From assembly GCA_019637265.1 (NCBI GenBank), contig JAHBVY010000014.1:22714-86713 (forward strand): DNA of 64,000 nt, read 5' to 3'. Source of the stretch: Polyangiaceae bacterium. GTDB taxonomy: Bacteria; Myxococcota_A; Polyangia; Polyangiales; Polyangiaceae. How positions within the stretch are numbered: the stretch's first letter is position 1; every line of letters begins with the position of its first letter. The notes under the pieces are model-generated. The model saw only the letters and a program-made list of their open reading frames with translations. It was not told where the DNA came from and did not search any database. Positions 1 to 8,418 of this stretch are shown here, piece after piece. A program made the position numbers and the translations under genes.

Positions 1-649
1 AGACCTCGACCGGCATGAAGTAGGGCAGCACGCGGCTCGGGTCGTTCTCGATGATGGCGCTGAAGAGGGCGGGACCGAGCTGGCGGAAGAACTCCGATTG
101 ACCCGTGGGCAGCTCGCGCGTCTGGGGGAGCAGGGCGCCGTCGTCGTCGAGCAGGACAGGTGCCTGACCAGGTGCGTAGCTGGCGAGGAGCAGCGGGGAG
201 CGCTCCTTGGGGTCTTCGGGGACGCCGAGCTGGGGGACGCGCTGCTTGGGCGCCTGCGCGAGGGTGCTGGGCGCGGCGCCGGGTGCTGGAGCGTCACGGG
301 TCGTGGGATCTTCAGGGTCGCGCGGTTGCGAGGGAGACTTGGCGTGAGCAGCCGACGTGGGTACATCCAGGGCCGCGTGGGGTCCGTCCTGCTTGGTGGC
401 GCCGGGAGCGCTCGCGCGCCTCTGGCCCTTGGCTCGAGCTTGGCGCCCCGGGGCGCGCTCTTGAGGCGCGGCGCCAGGCACCGCGACCACGATCTCGATG
501 GGGCCTTGGGCCCTGGTGTCTCCCGGCGGCGGCGCTGCCTGACAGGCGACGAGGCCTAGCGCCGTGAGCGGCAGCGGTAGCAGGCCACCTGACCAGGTGC
601 GGAGGCGGAGCCGGCTGCCAGCGCGGGAGGGCGGCTTTCCAGAGCGCAT
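1..649 (-). CDS. Secreted lipoprotein, C-terminus cut by window edge
   Basis: An open frame runs on the minus strand from ATG at 649 to the window edge without a stop, so only the first 216 codons are present. Residues 1-45 carry an Arg-rich start, a hydrophobic stretch and a lipobox-like LVAC, which predicts a lipoprotein signal. It is followed by about 110 residues rich in Pro, Ala, Gln and charged residues, probably an extended linker. The last visible part is more ordered (SEFFRQLGPALFSAI, then NDPSRVLPYFMPVEV) and looks like the start of a folded domain that I cannot name. It lies 58 bp downstream of the biotin carboxylase gene on the same strand and may be co-transcribed with it. Function unknown. 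Confidence 0.6.
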   Translation of the reverse strand, partial: MRSGKPPSRAGSRLRLRTWSGGLLPLPLTALGLVACQAAPPPGDTRAQGPIEIVVAVPGAAPQERAPGRQARAKGQRRASAPGATKQDGPHAALDVPTSAAHAKSPSQPRDPEDPTTRDAPAPGAAPSTLAQAPKQRVPQLGVPEDPKERSPLLLASYAPGQAPVLLDDDGALLPQTRELPTGQSEFFRQLGPALFSAIIENDPSRVLPYFMPVEV

Positions 650-707
650 CCCGGAGCGGCTAACACCGGGCCCCCGACCCGGGCGAGTTTTTGGCGGCTT
701 TCGGTGG

Positions 708-2750
708 TCACTCGCTGGGACGAACCACCACCAGCACGTCGCCGCCCTCCACTTGATCGCCCACGGCGACCCGCACCTCCGTGAGCTCCCCCGACGACGA
801 GGCGCGCACCGTGTGCTCCATCTTCATGGCCTCCAAGACCACCAGCGGCGCGCCCACCTCCACCGAGCTCCCCACCTGGGCCAAGAGCTGCACCACGCGC
901 CCAGGCATCGGCGCGCTCTCGGCGCCGGGCTCCACTTGCGCCTGTTGCTCCGGGAAGCGCGGCAGCTCCGTCAGGGTGACGCCGCCGAGCGGCGAGCTGA
1001 CGAACCAGCGCTCGCCATCACGAACCACGCGGGCACTGCGGCGAATGGGGGCACTGCGGCGAACGGGTGCACTGCCGCCAGTCTGTGCACCGCCGCCAGT
1101 TGGGGCGCCCTCGGTGGTGACCTCGTAGCTCAGCTCGGGCGGGCGCCAGCTCAGCACCTCGAAGCCGAACGTGCGCTCGCCCACCGTGATGGTGAGGCGC
1201 CGCGCGCTCTCGGCACGATAACTGACCATCAGGGTGGCGCCCTGATGCTGGTACGAGGTGCGCTGGGGCGCGCTCGGGTTGTTGCGGAAGCCCGGGGTGA
1301 GGCCCGGGAGCAGCGCGCGCTCCGCGCGGCGAGCCTCGAAGTCACACGCGAGGGCGGCACAGGCGAGCTCCTCGAGGCCTCCTTCGGGGAGCGCGCTCGG
1401 CGCGGGCGCGGGGAAGTGCTCGGCGATGAAGCCGGTGCTGAGCCGCCCGGCGATGAAGGCCTCGTGCTCCAGCACCTGGCGGAGGAAGTCGAGGTTCGTC
1501 ACGACCCCGTGCACGCTGGCCGCGGAGAGGACGCGCACCAGGCGCCGCCGCGCCTCCTCCCGATCAGCGCCCCAGGTGATGATCTTGGCGAGCATCGGGT
1601 CGTAATGGATGCTGACTTCTGTGCCCGCCTCCACCCCACTGTCGACCCGCAGGCCCGGTTGCTCGGGGAGCCAGAAATCGCACAGCCGCCCGGTGGTGGG
1701 GAGGAAGCCCTGGCCCGGGTCCTCGGCGTAGAGGCGGCACTCGATGGCGGCGCCGCGGGGCACGAGCTCTCCTTGAGTGAGCTCGAGGCGCTCGCCCAGG
1801 GCGATGCGGATCTGCTCGCGCACGATGTCGACCCCGGTGATCGCCTCGGTGACGGGGTGCTCCACTTGGAGCCGGGTGTTCACCTCGAGGAAGTAGAAGT
1901 TCTTCTGCTCGTCCAAGATGAACTCGACGGTGCCGGCGCTCGTGTACGAAACGCTCTTCGCCACCGCGAGCGCCGCCTCGCCCATGCGCGCCCTGAGCGC
2001 GGCGTCCAAGGCCACGGACGGCGCCTCTTCGATCACCTTCTGGTGGCGCCGCTGGATCGAGCACTCGCGCTCGAGCAGGTGCACCAGGTTGCCGTGCGTA
2101 TCCGCGAGGATCTGGATCTCCACGTGGCGCGGCGCGCTGATGTAGCGCTCGATCAAGAGGCTGTCGTCGCCGAAGGCGCTGGCCGCCTCGCGCTTCGCGC
2201 CCTCGATCGCGTGGCTGAGCTCCGCCTCCGCCAGAGCCACGCGCATCCCCTTGCCGCCGCCGCCCGCGCTGGCCTTGATCAGCACCGGGAAGCCGATCGT
2301 AAGCGCCGCGCGGCTCAGCGCCTCGGTGCTCTGGTCGTCGCCCGCGTAGCCCGGGATGACCGGCACCCCGGCCGCCTCCGCCAGGCGCTTGGCCTCGCGC
2401 TTCGAGCCCATTCGAGCGATGGCGTCGGCGCTGGGCCCAATGAACGTGAGGCCGGCGGCCTCACAGGCGCGCGCGAAGTCGGCATTTTCCGCCAGGAAAC
2501 CGAAGCCGGGGTGCACCGCGTCGGCCCCCGTCGCCCGCGCCGCCGCGAGGATCGCCTCGACGCGGAGGTAGCTCTCGCTGGCGGGCGCGGGCCCGATGCA
2601 CACGGCTTGCTCCGCCTCGCGTACGAAGGGCAGCCCGCGATCGGCCTCGCTGTAGACCGCGACGGTCCCCATCCCCATCTCGTGCGCGGTCCTGAAGATG
2701 CGCTGCGCGATTTCGCCCCGATTGGCGACCAGGATACGACTGACACCCAT
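708..2750 (-). CDS. mccA: Acyl-CoA carboxylase biotin carboxylase/BCCP subunit (methylcrotonyl-CoA type)
   Basis: ATP-dependent carboxylation of biotin for an acyl-CoA carboxylase. The 680 aa fit the MccA/PccA family. Domains in order: biotin carboxylase N-domain (ANRGEIAQRI near residue 10, HPGFGFLAEN near 100), ATP-grasp with the Gly-rich KASAGGGGKGMR and the EVNTRLQVEHPVTE signature, the biotin carboxylase C-domain, a linker, and a C-terminal biotinyl domain with EAMKMEH; the biotinylated Lys is about residue 643. The carboxyltransferase partner lies upstream (3868-5535), separated by a phosphodiesterase gene. The partner type suggests leucine or isoprenoid catabolism, but propionyl- or geranyl-CoA cannot be excluded. 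The linker before the BCCP domain is built of imperfect 18-bp repeats (about 1030-1105). Start is ATG at 2750. Confidence 0.88.
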   Translation of the reverse strand: MGVSRILVANRGEIAQRIFRTAHEMGMGTVAVYSEADRGLPFVREAEQAVCIGPAPASESYLRVEAILAAARATGADAVHPGFGFLAENADFARACEAAGLTFIGPSADAIARMGSKREAKRLAEAAGVPVIPGYAGDDQSTEALSRAALTIGFPVLIKASAGGGGKGMRVALAEAELSHAIEGAKREAASAFGDDSLLIERYISAPRHVEIQILADTHGNLVHLLERECSIQRRHQKVIEEAPSVALDAALRARMGEAALAVAKSVSYTSAGTVEFILDEQKNFYFLEVNTRLQVEHPVTEAITGVDIVREQIRIALGERLELTQGELVPRGAAIECRLYAEDPGQGFLPTTGRLCDFWLPEQPGLRVDSGVEAGTEVSIHYDPMLAKIITWGADREEARRRLVRVLSAASVHGVVTNLDFLRQVLEHEAFIAGRLSTGFIAEHFPAPAPSALPEGGLEELACAALACDFEARRAERALLPGLTPGFRNNPSAPQRTSYQHQGATLMVSYRAESARRLTITVGERTFGFEVLSWRPPELSYEVTTEGAPTGGGAQTGGSAPVRRSAPIRRSARVVRDGERWFVSSPLGGVTLTELPRFPEQQAQVEPGAESAPMPGRVVQLLAQVGSSVEVGAPLVVLEAMKMEHTVRASSSGELTEVRVAVGDQVEGGDVLVVVRPSE
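1030..1105 (-). repeat. Imperfect 18-bp tandem repeats inside the carboxylase linker
   Basis: About four degenerate 18-bp units encode a repeating 6-residue pattern (SAPVRR, SAPIRR, and the diverged TGGSAP and GGGAQT) just before the biotinyl domain. This is a flexible-linker expansion, seen directly in the sequence. Confidence 0.6.
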
Positions 2751-2815
2751 GGGGCGAGACGGTAGCTCAAAGCCGCGCTCAGGTGGGGCGAGAGTCTCTA
2801 CGGCTCATGGCGCGG

Positions 2816-2880
2816 CTCCCCTTCGCGCCGCTCTCGCTGTCGGATTCGAGGACGACCAACGATGAACCGTTCGTCGTCTC
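2816..2880. repeat. Dispersed palindromic element, copy E1
   Basis: About 65 bp made of a left part (CCTTCGCGCCGCTCTCG, then CTGTCGGATT) and an imperfect palindrome starting GAGGACGACCAACG and ending CCGTTCGTCGTCTC. The same layout occurs at 8289-8355 and 9240-9310 and, shortened, at 20181-20220. It occupies the 192-bp gap between the glycerophosphodiesterase and carboxylase genes. In the minus-strand reading frame the palindrome would encode TTNGSSLVVLESDS, close to the reading of the other copies. Confidence 0.7.
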
Positions 2881-2942
2881 AGCGAGGATCCGCGTCATGG
2901 GCGCCGCGTCACGATGCGACCGACTCATGAGGGGCGGACGAG

Positions 2943-3758
2943 CTACAGCGAGCTCATGAGCAGGTCGGGGCGGTCGGTCATGATGCCGTCCACTTCACGT
3001 CGCCACAGCGCCCGCATGGTCTCGGGGTCGTCCACCGTCCAGGCGTGGACCTGCACGCCGAGCTCATGAGCGATTTGGATCGAGCGACGAGTGACCACCG
3101 GGAGCCGCCCGAGCGCGAGCGGCAGCTGCAAGGCGTCGTACTCCGGGGTGATGAAGCGCCAGGTGCCGGTGTACACCGAGACGACGAAGCGCAGGCACTC
3201 ACGGCTGCCGGCGCTGGTGGCCACCTGACCGCGTGACAGCTCACGGAAGCGCTGGACGCTGAGGTCGTTCGCCGCGGCCACCAGCAGCCGTTCGTGGATC
3301 TGACGGTGTTCGATGAGCTGCCACAGCCGCGCGCCAACCGCGAGGCTGCGCCCCTTCAGCTCCAGGTTCAGGCGCGCCTCGGGCAGCGCGTCGAGCACCT
3401 CCTCCAGGGTGGGGATGCGCACGCCGCGCCCGCGGTAGGGGTAGCCGCCGTCTTGGTAGAAGCGGTAGCCCGCGTCGAGCGCCTGGAGCTCGGCCAAGGT
3501 GTGCTCATGCACGTAGCCGCGGCCGTTCGTTACGCGCTCCACGCGCGCGTCGTGAAACAGCACCAAGTGACCGTCGCGGGTCTGCCGTAGGTCGCTCTCC
3601 AGGTGGGTCACGCCGAGCGCGAGCGCGCCGCGGAACGCCTCCAAGGTGTTCTCGGGCCACAGGCTCGCGCCGCCGCGGTGCGCGAAGCACAGGCGCTTGT
3701 GGTTGTCAGTGAGACTGCCGATGGCGCCGTACGACTGAAGGAAGGGCCGCTTCATCAT
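2943..3758 (-). CDS. Glycerophosphodiester phosphodiesterase (GDPD family)
   Basis: Hydrolyses glycerophosphodiesters to glycerol-3-phosphate and an alcohol. The 271-aa protein has the GDPD hallmarks near its N-terminus: FAHRGG and PENTLEAF, then ESDLRQTRDGHLVLFHD, which carry the catalytic His pair and the metal-binding Glu/Asp. Later, NLELKG and a C-terminal VHAWTVDDPETM are also typical, and the length matches cytosolic UgpQ-like enzymes. I see no signal peptide, so a cytoplasmic location is likely. Two ATG codons sit at 3758 and 3755; either could start. The gene lies between the two carboxylase subunit genes on the same strand, an odd place for a lipid-phosphate enzyme, and may simply be a passenger in the operon. 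Confidence 0.88.
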   Translation of the reverse strand: MMKRPFLQSYGAIGSLTDNHKRLCFAHRGGASLWPENTLEAFRGALALGVTHLESDLRQTRDGHLVLFHDARVERVTNGRGYVHEHTLAELQALDAGYRFYQDGGYPYRGRGVRIPTLEEVLDALPEARLNLELKGRSLAVGARLWQLIEHRQIHERLLVAAANDLSVQRFRELSRGQVATSAGSRECLRFVVSVYTGTWRFITPEYDALQLPLALGRLPVVTRRSIQIAHELGVQVHAWTVDDPETMRALWRREVDGIMTDRPDLLMSSL

Positions 3759-3867
3759 GGGCTCAGGGTGCTCGGCGGTGGTCCGGGTTATCCGCGCTTC
3801 TTCGCGGTGAAGAGCGGTCGCTCGCGCCTCGGGCCGTGCTCTGCAGGTGTGAGTCGGTCATTCAGTT

Positions 3868-5535
3868 TCAATGGCGGAACACGCCCCAGCTGGTGGTGCC
3901 CTCGACGCGCGCGCTGTGCGCCGCGGACAGGCTGATGGCGACCACCTCGCGGGTGTGCCGTGGATCGATCACGCCGTCGTCCCACAGGTGCGCGCTCGCG
4001 AACAGCGGGCTCGACTCGCTCTCGATCTGCAGCTCGAGCATCTTCTTCATCATCTCGAGGTGCTGCTCGTCCACCTCGGTGCCCCGCTTCGCGGCCGCGC
4101 CGCGCTGGATGATGTCGAGCACCCCCGCCAGCTGCTTGCCGCCCATCACGGCGATGCGATGGTTCGGCCAGCTGAACAAAAAGCGCGGCTCGTAGGCGCG
4201 GCCGCACATCGCGTAGTTACCCGCGCCGTAGCTCATGCCGGTCATGATGGTGACGGCGGGCACCGTGCTGTTGCTCACGGCGTTGATCAGCTTCGCGCCG
4301 TTCTTGATGATGCCCTCCTGCTCGTAGCGCTTGCCCACCATGAAGCCGCTGATGTTCTGCAAGAAGAGCAGCGGCGTGTCGGTCTGGTTGCACAGCTGGA
4401 TGAACTGCGCGCCCTTGTTCGCGCTGTCGCTGAACAGCACGCCGTGATTGGCGAGGATGCCCACGGGGTAGCCATGCACGCTGGCCCAGCCCGTCACCAG
4501 GGTGGAGCCGTAGCTCGGCTTGAACTCGCTGAAGCGTGAGCCATCCACGACGCGCGCGATCACCTCGCGCGGGTCGAACGGCACCCGCAGGTCCGCCGAC
4601 GCGATGCCGAGCAGCTCCTCCGCGTCGTAGCGCGGCGCCTCGAAGCTCGAAGCCGGCGCTGGCCCGAGCTTCTTCCACCCCAAGTGCGCGATGATCTCGC
4701 GCCCGATGCGCAGCGCGTCGCGCTCGTCCTCCGCGAGGTAGTCGCTCACGCCGGACACCTTCGAGTGCATCTCGGCGCCGCCGAGCTCCTCGTGATCGGC
4801 GTCTTCACCCGTGGCCATCTTCACGAGCGGCGGGCCCGCCAAGTACACCTGCGCCTGACGCTTCACCATCACCGTGTAGTCGCTCATCCCCGGGATGTAG
4901 GCGCCGCCCGCGGTGGAGCTGCCGAACACGAGGCACACCGTGGGCACCCGCTCCTTCGAGCGCCGCGTGAGCTCGCGGAAGCCGCGCCCACCGGGCACGA
5001 AGATCTTGTGTTGGTTGGGCAGGTCCGCGCCGGCGCTCTCCACCAAGTTGATGGCGGGCAGCCGGTTCTGCGCGGCGATCTCCCCCAGGCGCTGGCTCTT
5101 CAGCACGCCGTACTCATTCACGGCGCCGCCCTTCACCGTCGCGTCGCTGGCGCTCACCAAGCACTCCACGCCGGACACCACCCCCACCCCGCTGATGCTG
5201 CTGGCGCCCGTCGTGTGCCCTGAGATGTCATGCCCCGCGAGCGCACACAGTTCGAGGAAATGACTGTCGCGATCGAGCAGCAGCTCGACGCGCTCCCGCG
5301 GGAGCAGCTTGCCCGCGGCCACGTGACGCTCGGTGTACTTCGGCCCGCCCCCCGCGCGCGCCTTGGCGAGCGCCACCTCCACCTGGGCGAGCGACTCCAG
5401 GTTCGCCTCACGGTTCTTCTGGTGCTCTTCGTCACGCGACGAGACGCGGCTCGGGAGCACGGGATAGCCCTGCGCGCTTTGCATGGGGGGATGGGGGTTT
5501 GGCAGGTCGCTGGGGGCCGGCTGTGAAGACGCCAT
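3868..5535 (-). CDS. mccB: Acyl-CoA carboxylase carboxyltransferase subunit (methylcrotonyl-CoA type)
   Basis: Transfers CO2 from carboxybiotin to an acyl-CoA. The 555 aa match the MccB branch of acyl-CoA carboxylase beta subunits. The family pattern is clear: [14 protein letters not shown] near residue 75, the crotonase-like core with [17 protein letters not shown], a second crotonase-like half with [18 protein letters not shown], and [16 protein letters not shown] followed by [11 protein letters not shown]-terminal [11 protein letters not shown] is also conserved. ATG at 5535 gives a short Pro-rich N-terminal extension. It is the first gene of the minus-strand block mccB - GDPD - mccA - lipoprotein and is divergent from hslR with an 82-bp gap that must hold both promoters. 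Substrate (methylcrotonyl- versus geranyl-CoA) is inferred only from family resemblance. Confidence 0.87.
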   Translation of the reverse strand: MASSQPAPSDLPNPHPPMQSAQGYPVLPSRVSSRDEEHQKNREANLESLAQVEVALAKARAGGGPKYTERHVAAGKLLPRERVELLLDRDSHFLELCALAGHDISGHTTGASSISGVGVVSGVECLVSASDATVKGGAVNEYGVLKSQRLGEIAAQNRLPAINLVESAGADLPNQHKIFVPGGRGFRELTRRSKERVPTVCLVFGSSTAGGAYIPGMSDYTVMVKRQAQVYLAGPPLVKMATGEDADHEELGGAEMHSKVSGVSDYLAEDERDALRIGREIIAHLGWKKLGPAPASSFEAPRYDAEELLGIASADLRVPFDPREVIARVVDGSRFSEFKPSYGSTLVTGWASVHGYPVGILANHGVLFSDSANKGAQFIQLCNQTDTPLLFLQNISGFMVGKRYEQEGIIKNGAKLINAVSNSTVPAVTIMTGMSYGAGNYAMCGRAYEPRFLFSWPNHRIAVMGGKQLAGVLDIIQRGAAAKRGTEVDEQHLEMMKKMLELQIESESSPLFASAHLWDDGVIDPRHTREVVAISLSAAHSARVEGTTSWGVFRH

Positions 5536-5617
5536 CGCTCCCGAGGCTACACGCCTCGGCGCCCCGTTGGCGACCCGAACCGTGTCGATCGACGCGCGTT
5601 CGATCTACGATGCGAGC

Positions 5618-5989
5618 ATGTCGAGCGTGCGCATCGATCGCTGGCTGTGGGCGGCGCGGATCTACAAGACGCGCACCGACGCGCAGGCCGCCTGCGCCGG
5701 CGGCCGCGTGAAGCTGAACGACGGCGACGTGAAGCCGGCCACGCAGGTGAAGCCCGGCGACCGCATCCGCGCGCAGGCGCCGCGCGGCCTCACGATCCTC
5801 GAGGTGGTGGCGCTGGCGGAAAAGCGCCTCGGCCCAGCGCCCGCGCGCGAGCTCTACGTCGATCACTCACCGCCGCCTCCGCCTCGCGATCCGCTGGACA
5901 TCCCTGTGCGCGACCGCGGCACCGGGCGGCCCACCAAGGCGGACCGGCGCGCCCTCGAGCGCCTGCGCGCCTCGCGCGACGCGGACTGA
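5618..5989 (+). CDS. hslR: S4-domain RNA-binding protein (Hsp15 family)
   Basis: 123 aa starting MSSVRIDRWLWAARIYKTRT, the classic opening of the S4 RNA-binding fold in Hsp15, which binds free 50S subunits carrying stalled nascent chains. The S4 motif continues through residue 60 (GGRVKLNDGDVKPATQVKPG), and a basic C-terminal tail (RPTKADRRALERLRASR) is also usual in this family. The frame stays open upstream to 5483, but the upstream part overlaps the mccB promoter region and lacks family similarity, so ATG at 5618 is chosen. It is monocistronic here and convergent with the next gene, with a palindromic repeat in the gap. Confidence 0.87.
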   Translation: MSSVRIDRWLWAARIYKTRTDAQAACAGGRVKLNDGDVKPATQVKPGDRIRAQAPRGLTILEVVALAEKRLGPAPARELYVDHSPPPPPRDPLDIPVRDRGTGRPTKADRRALERLRASRDAD

Positions 5990-6018
5990 GCCGCCTATTC
6001 CGTACGGCAATCACGTGA

Positions 6019-6039
6019 GGGCGGGTTTGAAACCCGCCC
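6019..6039. repeat. 21-bp palindrome, convergent-gene site
   Basis: Arms GGGCGGGTTT and AAACCCGCCC around one central base, followed by CCTAC. It lies in the 71-bp gap between the convergent hslR and the Glu-rich membrane protein. Similar copies are at 26035, 26105, 27861, 35915 and (degenerate) 41691. A strong hairpin could form on either strand, so a bidirectional terminator role is possible. Confidence 0.8.
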
Positions 6040-6060
6040 CTACGAGGGCGGACTATCGCG

Positions 6061-6681
6061 TCAGCGCTGCGGGGTTTGGATGCGCGGGATGGCGCGCAGG
6101 GCGCCGGGGCTCAGGAGCTGGGGGCGATCGATCCCCACGTCGTTCACGGACTCGCCGTCCCCATCGCCTTCGGCGCCGCCCGCACCTTCAGCGGCCTCCT
6201 CCGCCTCTTCCTCCACCACCTCTTCTTCGACTTCTTCTTCGACCTCCTCTTCCTCCTCCTGCATGTCGCCTTGCGGTGGCGGGAGGGGAGGGGCGGCGAG
6301 CTCCGGATCGGCTCGTGAGAAGCGCCGCGCGGCGTGCTCCGGGCGGCTCGGGGGCTGCTGAGCGTTCTCCTGGTTGGCGTCGATCATCCGTTGGAGGCTG
6401 CCGCGCCGGCCGGGGCTGCTCGCGATGCCGCTCGCGCCGCCGCTGACGCCCGCCTTGCTGTTGATGGCGCTGCCGCGCGTGGCGCCCAGGCCGCTCTTCG
6501 TCAGCGTTGTGCTGGGCGCGCGCTCCGTCAGGGCGGCTGCCTTGACCGGCTCGGGCTCGAACAGGACGAGCGGCGTGGAGGGCACCACCAGGATCGTCAC
6601 CAGGCTGACCACCAAGGCGACGGTGAGCAGCGCGAAGAACGGTGTCCAGCGCCAGGCCAGAAAACCCTTGAGTGCTTCCAT
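6061..6681 (-). CDS. Membrane-anchored protein with Glu-rich tract, unknown function
   Basis: 206 aa. Residues 12-34 form one hydrophobic segment (FFALLTVALVVSLVTILVV), after a short N-terminus with a Lys and an Arg, so an inner-membrane anchor with a periplasmic body is likely. The body is low complexity: a Ser/Gly/Ala region, a Pro-rich stretch, then about 25 residues that are almost all Glu and Val (EEEEEVEEEVEEEVVEEE), then an Asp/Gly run and a conserved-looking end (ALRAIPRIQTPQR). The layout (single anchor, Pro-rich and highly charged linker, short C-terminal piece) resembles TonB- or spacer-type periplasmic linkers, but no domain is recognised. No partner genes are adjacent. Confidence 0.6.
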   Translation of the reverse strand: MEALKGFLAWRWTPFFALLTVALVVSLVTILVVPSTPLVLFEPEPVKAAALTERAPSTTLTKSGLGATRGSAINSKAGVSGGASGIASSPGRRGSLQRMIDANQENAQQPPSRPEHAARRFSRADPELAAPPLPPPQGDMQEEEEEVEEEVEEEVVEEEAEEAAEGAGGAEGDGDGESVNDVGIDRPQLLSPGALRAIPRIQTPQR

Positions 6682-7055
6682 AACGACTTCGGGGTGCAGT
6701 CTAGAGCACCGACTTGCTCGTCGCCAGCAGAGCTAGCCGCGTCGAGGGGGCGCGGCGCGTCCCGGAGGAAATCACGCAAGGTGCCGAAATGACAGCCTTT
6801 TTACGAAATGGCCTGGCGGCGCGAGCCAACCCCCAAACCCGGAAACCACCGCAAGACGAGCCCTGGCCATCCATCCTCGGACGGACGCCGCGGCCCGCCT
6901 GCGCGCGCGTCATTCATGGATGAGGCGGAAGCTGCTCGATCGCGGCATGGGGTCGCAGCGCTCGAGCGGGACTGACGCCGCCCGCCACTCTTCAGCCCCC
7001 GCCGTCGGCTGACTCCCGCGTTGCGCCGTCTCGAGGGGTGACGACGGTGCAAGCC
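6682..7055. other. Intergenic region with a duplicated dusB 3' end
   Basis: 374 bp with no convincing gene. It includes the promoter region of the minus-strand Glu-rich protein gene, a TTGGGGGTTGG-family motif in reverse orientation near 6818-6842, and at 6991-7015 a 25-bp near copy (22 of 25 identical) of the last codons and stop of dusB at 7055-7079. Confidence 0.55.
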
Positions 7056-8234
7056 TCAGCCCCCGCTGTCGGCCGACTCGGCCTCGGCGCTGGGCGGGGT
7101 GTCGTCGTCGAGCTGATCGAGGTAACCGTCAGGTAACGCGACTTGTTGCGTGCCCGAGCTCTTGCCGCGCGGAACCCGCATCGCGGCCACGGGGAACGGA
7201 GCCTCCGGATCGACTTGGGCGGCTAGCTGAGCGAGCTCAGCCAGGCTCGTGATCTGCATGAAGGCATGGCGGAGCTTGGCGCTGCCGCGCATGCCCTTGG
7301 TGTACCAAGTGGCGTGCTTGCGGAACGCGCGCATGGCCGGGGCCTCACCCCACCAGCCGCTGAGCAGCTCCGCGTGGCGCAGCATGATGCGCATCACCTC
7401 GCCGAGCTTGGGTGGGTTGGGCGGCGCCTCGCCCGCGAACACCGCGGCGAGATCACGGAACAGCCAAGGGCGCCCGAGGCAGCCGCGCCCGACGATGACG
7501 CCGTCACAGCCCGTCTGCCGCATCATGCGCAGCGCGTCCTCCGCCTCCCAGATGTCGCCGTTGCCCAGCACCGGGATGCGGAGCGCCTGCTTCAGCTCGG
7601 CGATGCGCTCCCAGCGCGCCTCACCGTCGTAGAGCTGAGCGGCGGTGCGCGCGTGGAGCCCGACGGCGGCGCAGCCCTCTCCTTCGGCGATACGCCCGGT
7701 TTCCATGAAGGTGATCAGCGCCTCATTGATTCCCACACGGAATTTAATGGTCACCGGCACCTGACCGGCGCGGCTCACGGCGGCGGCGACGATGCGGCGG
7801 AGGAGCCGTGGCTTCAGCGGGATGGCGGCGCCCCCGCCCTTGCGCGTGACCTTGCGCACCGGGCAGCCGAAGTTCATGTCGAGGTGGTCGACCTTGCCTT
7901 CGCCCACGAGGCGCGCCACCGCCTCGCCCACGTAGTACGGATCCACCCCGTAGAGTTGCAGGCTGCGCGGCGATTCATCGGGGCCGAAGTCAGCCAACCT
8001 GAGCGTTCGGTCGCGGCCCTCCACCAGCGGGCGCGCGGTGATCATCTCGCTCACGTACAGGCCGGCGCCGAACTCGCGACACAGCGCGCGGAACGGGTAG
8101 TTGGTGACGCCCGCCATCGGGGCGAGCACCACGGGGGGAGATACCGTGAGCGGCCCCAGCGTGAGCGGCGCGAACTCACCGGGCTGAGCCGGAGCGACGT
8201 CGCGGTTCAGCTCGCTCTGGTATTGAGCGTCCAT
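7056..8234 (-). CDS. dusB: tRNA-dihydrouridine synthase, DusB family
   Basis: Flavin enzyme that reduces specific uridines in tRNA to dihydrouridine. The 392-aa protein has the Dus pattern: VVLAPMAGVTNYPFRALCRE near residue 35, SEMITARPL, LQLYGVDPYYVGEA, DMNFGCPVRKVTRKGGGAAI with the catalytic Cys, VTIKFRVGI, VGLHARTAAQLYDGEA and NGDIWEAEDALRMM, then a helical C-terminal part with FRKHATWYTKGMRGSA. The frame continues 25 codons upstream to 8309, but those codons run through a dispersed palindromic element, so ATG at 8234 is preferred. The tail (AESADSGG) is duplicated downstream at 6991-7015. It follows the TlpA-like gene on the same strand. Confidence 0.9.
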   Translation of the reverse strand: MDAQYQSELNRDVAPAQPGEFAPLTLGPLTVSPPVVLAPMAGVTNYPFRALCREFGAGLYVSEMITARPLVEGRDRTLRLADFGPDESPRSLQLYGVDPYYVGEAVARLVGEGKVDHLDMNFGCPVRKVTRKGGGAAIPLKPRLLRRIVAAAVSRAGQVPVTIKFRVGINEALITFMETGRIAEGEGCAAVGLHARTAAQLYDGEARWERIAELKQALRIPVLGNGDIWEAEDALRMMRQTGCDGVIVGRGCLGRPWLFRDLAAVFAGEAPPNPPKLGEVMRIMLRHAELLSGWWGEAPAMRAFRKHATWYTKGMRGSAKLRHAFMQITSLAELAQLAAQVDPEAPFPVAAMRVPRGKSSGTQQVALPDGYLDQLDDDTPPSAEAESADSGG

Positions 8235-8288
8235 CGGAGGGCGGGAGCATGCGCTGAGTCGCTGGGCCGTGCCAGGCGCGACGCCGCG

Positions 8289-8355
8289 TTCCCCTTCGCG
8301 CCGCGCCAACTGTCGGATTGGAGGGCGATGAGCGGTAGACCGTGGGTCGTCCTAG
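8289..8355. repeat. Dispersed palindromic element, copy E2
   Basis: Contains CCCCTTCGCGCCGCGCC and CTGTCGGATT followed by a decayed palindrome (GAGGGCGATGAGCGGT and ACCGTGGGTCGTCCT). It lies between dusB and the TlpA-like gene and is followed by three close copies of GCCGAGGTG at about 8365-8404. Same family as copies at 2816, 9240 and 20181. Confidence 0.7.
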
Positions 8356-8418
8356 GTGATGCGGTGCCCTGCCGAGGTGACCCGCCGAGGTGCCCTGCCG
8401 AGGTGCTGGGCGCGAAGG

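Noticed and set aside
564..2765. 733-codon plus-strand frame opposite the carboxylase gene
   Set aside because: It is antisense to a gene with complete enzyme motifs; His/Arg/Leu-rich shadow typical of very high GC DNA.
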